Assembly: GCA_003224835.1 (NCBI GenBank)
Contig: QHZX01000328.1
Location: 1 to 6,648 of the forward strand
Direction: 5' to 3'
DNA: 6,648 nucleotides
DNA from: Acidobacteriota bacterium
GTDB taxonomy: Bacteria > Acidobacteriota > Terriglobia > Terriglobales > Acidobacteriaceae
The stretch's first letter is position 1, and each line of letters opens with the position of its first letter. Under the pieces are notes generated by a model. It made no database searches. It was not told the DNA's origin and saw only the letters and a program-made list of their open reading frames with translations. This document shows, piece by piece, positions 1 through 4,886 of the stretch. Both the position numbers and the translations under genes were made by a program.

Positions 1-717
1 GTAATTCGCCTGATCGAACTTACCCAGCTTCTGACGATGCGCGCCAGTGAACGCACCCGGCTCATATCCAAAGAGTTCGCTTTCCAGCAATTCATGAGGG
101 ATTGCCGCACAGTTCACTTTGACGAACGGTTTGTCGCGACGGTTTGATTGCGCATAGATCATGCGCGCGACAACCTCTTTGCCGGTTCCACTTTCACCCC
201 GGATGAGCACGGTTGCCGTAGTGTCGGCAACCTGCTCGATGGTCATTTTGACCTCTTCCATCTTCGGGCTGGTCCCGAACAGCATGGCAAACTCACCCTG
301 CCGCCGCACCTGATCTCGCAACGGGGTACTCTCGGCCTCGGCTTTTCTACTCAATACTTTGTTGAGGCGATGGACGAGATCGTTCAATTGAAAGGGCATT
401 AACAGGAAATCGTCTGCGCCCAGTTTTGAAAGTCGAAAGATAACATCAGGATCGCTCTGGCCGGAGTAAACAATCACCGGGACTTCGGGCTTGAGCTGTT
501 TGAGCCTTTCGAGCGTGTCACCGCCATTGGTGGGAGGAAGTTTGTAGTTGATCAGGATTGACGACGGGTCCACGGACCGGATCATGCGCAGGAGCTCTTC
601 CTGATTAATGGCGTACGAGGCTTCGTAATTCCGCCTTTGGAGCTGTTCCCCGAAGCTACGGGCCAGCATTGTATCCTCGTCGGCGATCAGGACCCTGGGT
701 TTCTGGCTAAACGACAT
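1..717 (-). CDS. Sigma-54-dependent NtrC-family response regulator with degenerate receiver domain (5' part only)
   Basis: First 239 codons of a bacterial enhancer-binding protein; the rest of the AAA+ domain and any DNA-binding domain lie beyond the left end. Residues 7-122 form a CheY-like receiver with the acidic pocket D13/E14/D15 and S85. The phospho-acceptor Asp is replaced by Asn57 (context LINYKLPP, codon 547-549). The conserved Lys before Pro-Phe is Met107 (LLMPF, codon 397-399). Residues 145-239 start the AAA+ domain: Walker A GESGTGKE (174-181) and the sigma-54 contact loop GAFTGA (221-226). It should drive open-complex formation by RNA polymerase-sigma54 but probably not by ordinary Asp phosphorylation. 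The ATG at 715-717 follows GGAG (722-725) with a short 4-nt spacer; a small hairpin (726-740) sits just upstream. It lies downstream of gvpL/F on the same strand, so shared transcription is possible. Family call is certain; target genes are unknown. Confidence 0.95.
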   Translation of the reverse strand, partial: MSFSQKPRVLIADEDTMLARSFGEQLQRRNYEASYAINQEELLRMIRSVDPSSILINYKLPPTNGGDTLERLKQLKPEVPVIVYSGQSDPDVIFRLSKLGADDFLLMPFQLNDLVHRLNKVLSRKAEAESTPLRDQVRRQGEFAMLFGTSPKMEEVKMTIEQVADTTATVLIRGESGTGKEVVARMIYAQSNRRDKPFVKVNCAAIPHELLESELFGYEPGAFTGAHRQKLGKFDQANY

Positions 718-725
718 GACACTCC

Positions 726-740
726 GCGCCTATGCGGCGC
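726..740 (-). other. Small hairpin in the leader of the sigma-54 activator gene
   Basis: GCGCC (726-730) pairs with GGCGC (736-740) around a 5-nt loop. An alternative pairing, CCGC (724-727) with GCGG (734-737), would cover the GG of the putative Shine-Dalgarno sequence at 722-725. The two folds exclude each other. That they affect translation is inference; chance occurrence is possible in such a short stretch. Confidence 0.3.
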
Positions 741-747
741 AGTTAAC

Positions 748-816
748 CTACTTTGTGATGAGTCTGCTTGGCTCAAAGTAGCATGCCGGGGCGTAGCAGG
801 CAAAGGTTACTTTGTG
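748..816. repeat. Three copies of the motif CACAAAGTA / TACTTTGTG
   Basis: TACTTTGTG occurs at 749-757 and again at 808-816. Between them CAAAGTAG (774-781) is the perfect inverse of CTACTTTG (748-755), giving an 8-bp inverted repeat with an 18-nt spacer. All copies lie within the 100 bases upstream of the sigma-54 activator gene. Clustered copies of one motif in both orientations look like binding sites for a regulator, but no known regulator is recognised. Confidence 0.4.
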
Positions 817-821
817 TTCTG

Positions 822-874
822 ATTCTCAGGAGTGGCATTTGGATGCCCAAAACAATGCTGCCACTACTGAGAAT
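822..874. other. Strong inverted repeat (hairpin) between gvpL/F and the regulator gene
   Basis: ATTCTCAGGAGTGGCA (822-837) and TGCCACTACTGAGAAT (859-874) are inverse complements at 15 of 16 positions. A further 5 bp inside the loop can pair (TTTGG 838-842 with CCAAA 847-851). It lies 45 bp past the stop of the minus-strand gvpL/F gene. No T-run follows on either strand, so it is not a textbook intrinsic terminator. Possible roles are 3'-end protection of the gvpL/F transcript, Rho-assisted termination, or a dispersed palindromic repeat element. Confidence 0.6.
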
Positions 875-918
875 GAGCACGCGCGCGACCCTGCGGCGAG
901 GCTCGCGGTGTGGGGATG

Positions 919-1653
919 TTAACTGATGGTGCGGAGCTTCCCCGGCATAAAATGATACGGGGGCCAGGGACCACTGATAACGATCTCGCAATCCTTCAGT
1001 TGTCGAGCCGCGGTTGAATAGCGGTTCTGGTATTTCATGATCGATTTTTCGTCGATCAGGTGCGCTATATCGAGCTGCATCGCGCCCGAATCGACCTTGC
1101 GGCAACTGACTTCCTCCTCCAAGGGCGCAAAAAGCTTATGCACCTGCACTGAAAGAGCGCGGGCTTTGGTCTGACGTTCACGCTGGCGCGAAGCCTGCTC
1201 GCGCAAACACGTCAAATATTCGCCGCCAGTAGTCGCCGGCAGTACAATATCCGTCATTGCCTCGCATAATGAGCCCCCTTTCACTACAAGCTTCACGTGC
1301 ATTTCCGCCTTGCCACGAAGACGCGCGACAGTGTCAGTGAATGCTTTGCGATTCGCGCGAACTGCGCGTCGCAGCGCATCATCATTATCAAAAACAGTAC
1401 CGAAACGAAACGGCAGGACGGTGGTATTACGGAAACATTCGCTGATTACGCGTGCGTGCTCCACAATTGATTTCTGAGTCAGGCTGCTGCCCGGCGTATA
1501 TTCGCTCACGATGATGGCGAATTCTCCGTTCGGATAACCGAATACTTGGGCTTCGTTGATGCCGCGTAAATTTTCGATTGGGAATGGACGACGTGCGCGA
1601 TTACTGCCTTGGAATACCTGTTGTTCGGTGATGCAATATGCGTACCAAGACAT
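919..1653 (-). CDS. GvpL/GvpF family gas vesicle protein
   Basis: Complete 244-residue protein of the GvpL/GvpF family, close to the usual family length. Signature stretches are the N-terminal WYAYCI, EHARVISECF then TVLPFRFGTVF (78-88), the beta-rich middle with EMHVKL, GGEYL (143-147) starting the helical arm, and the C-terminal SGPWPPYHF (227-235). In gas-vesicle makers these proteins are minor structural or assembly factors that bind GvpA and help nucleate the shell in the cytoplasm. The charged helix at about 150-180 (REQASRQRERQTKA) fits the coiled-coil arm of the family. The ATG at 1651-1653 is preceded by GGAG about 9 nt upstream. No gvpA, gvpN or gvpK is in the window; they may lie to the left, or this may be an orphan copy, as also occurs in bacteria without vesicles. 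F and L paralogues cannot be told apart here, so no symbol is given. Confidence 0.93.
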   Translation of the reverse strand: MSWYAYCITEQQVFQGSNRARRPFPIENLRGINEAQVFGYPNGEFAIIVSEYTPGSSLTQKSIVEHARVISECFRNTTVLPFRFGTVFDNDDALRRAVRANRKAFTDTVARLRGKAEMHVKLVVKGGSLCEAMTDIVLPATTGGEYLTCLREQASRQRERQTKARALSVQVHKLFAPLEEEVSCRKVDSGAMQLDIAHLIDEKSIMKYQNRYSTAARQLKDCEIVISGPWPPYHFMPGKLRTIS

Positions 1654-1765
1654 AGATGTTAGCTCCGGTTTGATGCAGCCGAGGACGATGTCTCATTCCC
1701 GGTCTGGGTGAATGTAGTACCGAAACTTCTTTTGGCGTATTTAGTTTTTCTTGGCGAAACGAGCA

Positions 1766-1788
1766 ACATGTCCTGGGACTGGACATGT
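1766..1788. promoter_or_regulatory. Inverted repeat, possible operator upstream of gvpL/F
   Basis: ACATGTCC (1766-1773) and GGACATGT (1781-1788) form a perfect 8-bp inverted repeat with a 7-nt spacer. The right arm also lies in a perfect 10-bp palindrome, GGACATGTCC (1781-1790). The half-site spacing is about 15 bp centre to centre, suiting a dimeric DNA-binding protein. It sits directly against the weak -35-like hexamer proposed for gvpL/F. The regulator is unknown. Confidence 0.4.
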
Positions 1789-1885
1789 CCACAGCAGAAT
1801 TCATCCTAGTACTCACTGCACCAGGATTGCAACCATTAGTGTGGTAACCTGCGTTGATTACTGTACTTTGCAGGTTCTCCTCTTC

Positions 1886-1930
1886 CCTGGTGAACTGGCA
1901 GGAGTCCGTTCAGGAGAAGCGTTCACCAGG
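1886..1930. promoter_or_regulatory. Inverted repeat in the leader or promoter of the diguanylate cyclase gene
   Basis: CCTGGTGAAC (1886-1895) and GTTCACCAGG (1921-1930) are perfect inverse complements over 10 bp with a 25-nt spacer. Pairing extends by two more bases if one C is bulged. As RNA it would be a stable stem in the leader of the downstream gene; as DNA it could be two operator half-sites. It does not match a riboswitch class I can recognise, including the GEMM c-di-GMP motif. Confidence 0.4.
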
Positions 1931-2014
1931 AACATTCTTGTGATTTTCACGGATATGGCTTACGAATGACCCCTTAATTAGCATCTTACGTTCTGCACCC
2001 GGAGCAGGACTCGA

Positions 2015-3187
2015 ATGCCTGCTGTTAGTTGCAGGAAGGGGTCTCATTTGTCATTGAATCCGCTGATGGCACTGCCCTCCCAACCCGGATCTCTTTCCGC
2101 CCGGAGCTTCGTCTTTGAACCCGCTCCGGAGCTCGATCCCGCGACCCTCGAGCATCGATGGCAGCACGTAAATGTAATTATCCGGCTGGCGATGCTGACA
2201 GGCTCGCAGATGCAGCTTGAACCCTCCCTCAAGCTACTGTGCGAATTGGCGTACGAGATCGTTCCTTATTCTGCGGCGCGAGTCTATTTCTGGAACGAAG
2301 TAGAAGAAGCGATGGAACTGCGTCTCAAAAGAGGCATTATAAAAGCAGAGCAACACTCCGCCACCGGTCGGGGAAGCAGCTTAAATTTCTGGGCAGGACA
2401 ATTCGCCAAACCTCTGATCATCAGGAAGGGCTTGGATTCGGTCGCCGACGCGGAGCTTTCCGCTGCAAATGCTCATGCTGCGCTGGTGATTCCACTGTTT
2501 GTCAGGGGACGGGTGCTGGGCTCGATGCAGCTCTTCAGCCATAACATCGATGCGTTCAAACCAGGAGATGCACAACTGCTGTGGACGCTGGCGCTGGTAG
2601 CCGACAATTTGCTTACGCGCGAGCAAACCAATGAAGGCCTTCTGCGATTTGCCTTTACCGATTATCTTACCGGTCTTCGCACACGGGGCTATTTTGAACA
2701 GCAGCTTGAACTGGAGTTCAAGCGTTCGGAGCGGAAAGAGACAGGCTTCGCTCTTCTAATGGTGGACATCGACTACTTCAAGCAGCTCAATGATCGATAC
2801 GGCCATCATGTGGGGGACAAGGTGCTCCGCGAGGTGACTGCTCTACTAGCGGCCGATATGCGTGAGGTCGATACCGTCGCGCGTTATGGCGGGGAGGAGT
2901 TTGTTATAGTCCTGCCGGAAACCTCAGACATAGAGGCAATTTATGTCGGTCAGCGACTGCGCAAAGCTGTGCATCAGGCGCGTTTTCACGCGGAAGGTGG
3001 GGGCGCGGGTGAACAGCTAACTATCAGCATCGGTATTGCGATGTATCCGCGCGATGCGCAGAGCCGACGCGGACTGATCGAGGCGGCTGATGCGGCACTT
3101 TACGCGGCCAAGAAACGTGGCCGCAACCAGGTACTCACTTACTCCCAGATCATGCAAGACGAGCAACGACACAAAGAAGTTTCCTGA
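2015..3187 (+). CDS. GAF-GGDEF diguanylate cyclase
   Basis: Cytoplasmic enzyme predicted to make c-di-GMP from two GTP. Residues about 50-205 form a GAF-like sensory domain (ligand unknown), and 213-378 the GGDEF domain. Key elements are the entry motif DYLTGL (216-221), the metal-binding loop DIDYFKQLND (251-260), the signature GGEEF (292-296) and the product-inhibition I-site RxxD (R283-D286) five residues before it. The domain therefore looks active and feedback-inhibited. There is no signal peptide or membrane helix. The ATG at 2015 has only a weak AGG upstream. An in-frame TTG at 2048 is preceded at 6 nt by the strong purine stretch AGGAAGGGG and could be the true start, giving 379 residues. 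The stop lies 4 nt before the next gene, so the two are probably one operon. Enzyme call is firm; start and signal are uncertain. Confidence 0.95.
   Translation: MPAVSCRKGSHLSLNPLMALPSQPGSLSARSFVFEPAPELDPATLEHRWQHVNVIIRLAMLTGSQMQLEPSLKLLCELAYEIVPYSAARVYFWNEVEEAMELRLKRGIIKAEQHSATGRGSSLNFWAGQFAKPLIIRKGLDSVADAELSAANAHAALVIPLFVRGRVLGSMQLFSHNIDAFKPGDAQLLWTLALVADNLLTREQTNEGLLRFAFTDYLTGLRTRGYFEQQLELEFKRSERKETGFALLMVDIDYFKQLNDRYGHHVGDKVLREVTALLAADMREVDTVARYGGEEFVIVLPETSDIEAIYVGQRLRKAVHQARFHAEGGGAGEQLTISIGIAMYPRDAQSRRGLIEAADAALYAAKKRGRNQVLTYSQIMQDEQRHKEVS
2033..2050 (+). promoter_or_regulatory. Shine-Dalgarno-like AGGAAGGGG before an in-frame TTG
   Basis: AGGAAGGGG (2033-2041) stands 6 nt before TTG (2048-2050), which is in frame with the diguanylate cyclase. 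This is a better initiation context than that of the ATG at 2015. The eleven residues lost would precede any recognisable domain, so the choice does not affect function. Confidence 0.4.
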
Positions 3188-3191
3188 CTCT

Positions 3192-4472
3192 ATGCCGCTC
3201 ACGCGCACTCTTCGTCAACCTCCAATTGTTAATGATTCCATCCGAGTAGCGCCATCACCCAACGCTACCCCGTCCGAAGCGTCTTCAGGACAGGTTGTAA
3301 CCAGAGATGTCTTCCCTTGGAGAGTTGTACATGCGTGCGAACAGGCGCGTGATGTTCTCACGCTTGTGCAGTCGCAGTTGATAGTCGGGATGCGGCCATT
3401 TGTCGTAACTTCGCGAGGGAATGTGGCTAAGTATTACCGCTCGCGGAAGGAGAAGATTCACGCAGCGTTGCTTCTGCAGGCTTGGAGTGACGTGAGAGAC
3501 TGGAAGCGACTGCTCATCGAAAGCGATCCGGAGCGAACAACGGAGATTGTGCATGCGCACTCGTTTGCCGCCGGCATGGCAGCGCTGCGTGCGGACGCCC
3601 CGTTAGTCTATGACGTACATCAATCCGCGGAACCGGTTGCAACCGAAGACAAGTCATGGCTTGGTCGATCATTCCGCGTGGCACAACAGTTTGTCCTGAC
3701 TAGTGCGGGAGCAGTAGTCGTGCACTCCAACAACGCACGACAGGAGTGCATTCGCATTGGTGTTGAAGAGAGCAGTCTCTTTTGCATCCCTCAGCCGATC
3801 GATCCAGCCTTGCTTGAGTCGGTGCCTGATCGGCGCTGGATCGAGCAGCGTATTGGAGCAAACGGCGTTACCACTATCTTTTTTGCTCCTGAGTTGAGCA
3901 AAGGCCCGGAACGGGAGCTCCAGATTTCAACCCTGTTGACAGCTTTCGCCTGCACTTACGAGGAGAATGAGAATGTGAAATTGATACTGTTGCAGGATAA
4001 AGATGACGGAGCAATTCGTCAGCATCCAGAAATCCACAAACTGCGGCGTATGGTGCATTTATTACCGCCGGCCGACCGAGACCTGGTATTTGCCTCGTGC
4101 GACGTCGTGATAGTGTGCGACTCGTTCGATGAGGACTCGCAAGCTTTACTGCTGGTAGAGGCGCTGGCTCGCGGACGAGCGCTGCTGGCAACCAACATCA
4201 GAAACTCGAGAGATAGCATTCCAGCGCGTTCCTGCCTCTGGTTCGGACCGGGACCGCGTGAGCTTGGCCAGCGTATGTCGTTCCTGGCGCGGAACCCAGA
4301 TTTCTGCCGCATGATTTCCTCAAATGGTCACGGCCAGATCGCAAGCGCTCGAAGCCCACAGGTAATCGGACGACTTTGTCATGAGGTCTATACGCAGGTT
4401 GCTGCAAAAAAGAAGCAAACAGATGCGAAATCGAATGATATTCAGCTAATCCCGCTGCAAGTGAATCTCTAG
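3192..4472 (+). CDS. GT-B fold glycosyltransferase, GT4-like (family 1 group), divergent
   Basis: 426-residue protein resembling retaining GT-B glycosyltransferases that move a sugar from a nucleotide donor. After a low-complexity Pro/Ser/Thr-rich N-terminus (1-38), the acceptor domain has HACEQARDVLTLVQSQLIVG...FVVTSRG (47-76), IVHAHSFAAGMAAL (119-132) and LVYDVHQSAEP (138-148). The linker follows at AGAVVVHSN (172-180) and CIPQPID (198-204). The C-terminal donor domain ends in ALLLVEALARGRALLATN (318-335), matching the family pattern EA-A-G-PVVAT. In the usual E-x7-E pair the first Glu appears to be Asp315, with E323 retained. There is no membrane helix. The frame stays open upstream to an ATG at 3090, but that part overlaps the cyclase; the ATG at 3192, 4 nt after the cyclase stop, fits coupled translation. 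Donor, acceptor and product are unknown; a surface polysaccharide is a guess from the c-di-GMP neighbour. Confidence 0.82.
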   Translation: MPLTRTLRQPPIVNDSIRVAPSPNATPSEASSGQVVTRDVFPWRVVHACEQARDVLTLVQSQLIVGMRPFVVTSRGNVAKYYRSRKEKIHAALLLQAWSDVRDWKRLLIESDPERTTEIVHAHSFAAGMAALRADAPLVYDVHQSAEPVATEDKSWLGRSFRVAQQFVLTSAGAVVVHSNNARQECIRIGVEESSLFCIPQPIDPALLESVPDRRWIEQRIGANGVTTIFFAPELSKGPERELQISTLLTAFACTYEENENVKLILLQDKDDGAIRQHPEIHKLRRMVHLLPPADRDLVFASCDVVIVCDSFDEDSQALLLVEALARGRALLATNIRNSRDSIPARSCLWFGPGPRELGQRMSFLARNPDFCRMISSNGHGQIASARSPQVIGRLCHEVYTQVAAKKKQTDAKSNDIQLIPLQVNL

Positions 4473-4496
4473 TCGCGTAATCAGCGCGACACTTGC
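4457..4496. terminator. Hairpin spanning the convergent stop codons; possible bidirectional terminator
   Basis: GTCGCG (4472-4477) pairs perfectly with CGCGAC (4485-4490) around a 7-nt loop. GCAAGT (4457-4462) and ACTTGC (4491-4496) extend the stem across a one-sided 9-nt bulge. It covers the stop codons of both converging genes, which are 8 bp apart. No T-run follows on either strand, so efficient intrinsic termination is doubtful. Confidence 0.4.
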
Positions 4497-4873
4497 GCAA
4501 GAACCAGCGCGGTCATTAACAGTGATGCAAGCACCGCCACGATAGCCCCAATACCACAGAGCGTAAGCAGCCGGATTCGGTGCATCAACTGGTTAATGCG
4601 CTGCTCCAACTCCTTCAACTGACTCACCGCCATTTCCAGCTCCTGCTGTGAGCTGTCGATTTTCGCTTGTAGATCGAAGATCTCGCGACGGCCTTCTGCA
4701 TTGGCGCCCAATATCCGCTGCTCGATCTGCGCGATCAACTGCTGAGTAGTTTCCGCCCTGGCGGCACTCTGGGCGGAGCGTTCCGCGAAAAAGAACCCCT
4801 CGAGAGCTGGAAGGAGGCGCAATAAACGCGGTAGCAAAGGAATCAATTCGCGCAAGATCAGTCTTGGCCACAT
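4481..4873 (-). CDS. Small coiled-coil protein with C-terminal membrane helix, unknown function
   Basis: 130-residue protein I do not recognise. Residues 1-28 are a leucine- and arginine-rich amphipathic stretch (LILRELIPLLPRLLRLLPAL). Residues about 40-100 are a charged, Gln/Glu/Lys-rich helical segment typical of a coiled coil. Residues 102-126 are one strongly hydrophobic helix, followed by only four residues (QVSR), so the C-terminus is tail-anchor-like. Most of the protein would face one side of the inner membrane, probably the cytoplasm. The ATG at 4871-4873 is 13 nt after the aroDE stop with no clear ribosome site, suggesting coupled translation. The frame stays open to 5032, but that extension lies inside aroDE; an internal ATG at 4907-4909 has AAAGGG directly against it, too close to serve. 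Phage holin-like or chemotaxis-like relations were considered but no motif supports them. Confidence 0.75.
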   Translation of the reverse strand: MWPRLILRELIPLLPRLLRLLPALEGFFFAERSAQSAARAETTQQLIAQIEQRILGANAEGRREIFDLQAKIDSSQQELEMAVSQLKELEQRINQLMHRIRLLTLCGIGAIVAVLASLLMTALVLAQVSR

Positions 4874-4886
4874 AAATTGTTGTCGG

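Larger units (their letters stand above)
1654..2014. promoter_or_regulatory. Divergent intergenic region between gvpL/F and the diguanylate cyclase gene
   Basis: These 361 bp should hold promoters for both flanking genes. A weak sigma-70-like candidate for gvpL/F on the minus strand is TTGCTC, 17 nt, TAAATA (about 1737-1765), matching only 3 of 6 bases in each box. For the plus-strand gene a similarly weak TTGTGA, 17 nt, TACGAA begins near 1938. No sigma-54 box with correct GG-N10-GC spacing was found by eye. Two clear inverted repeats (listed separately) and three copies of CACCAGG (1819-1825, inverted at 1886-1892, 1924-1930) are the main structure. A 72-codon plus-strand frame at 1751-1969 has no recognisable protein features and is not called. 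Confidence 0.5.

Noticed and set aside
833..846. Possible sigma-54 promoter TGGCATTTGGATGC
   Set aside because: The spacing between GG and GC is 9 bp instead of 10, and the bases are explained by the hairpin arm and loop.
773..1105. 110-codon minus-strand frame overlapping the end of gvpL/F
   Set aside because: It shares most of its length with gvpL/F in another frame and has no conserved motif.
1896..1911. Possible sigma-54 promoter TGGCAGGAGTCCGTTC
   Set aside because: No GC at the -12 position; only the -24 half matches.
1751..1969. 72-codon plus-strand frame in the divergent intergenic region
   Set aside because: No ribosome site, no domain, odd composition (many Thr, His, Cys); it covers the inverted repeats and is best explained as chance.
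3090..3191. Upstream extension of the glycosyltransferase frame to an ATG at 3090
   Set aside because: It overlaps the conserved end of the GGDEF domain in another frame and encodes no recognisable sequence; the ATG at 3192 fits the usual short operon gap.
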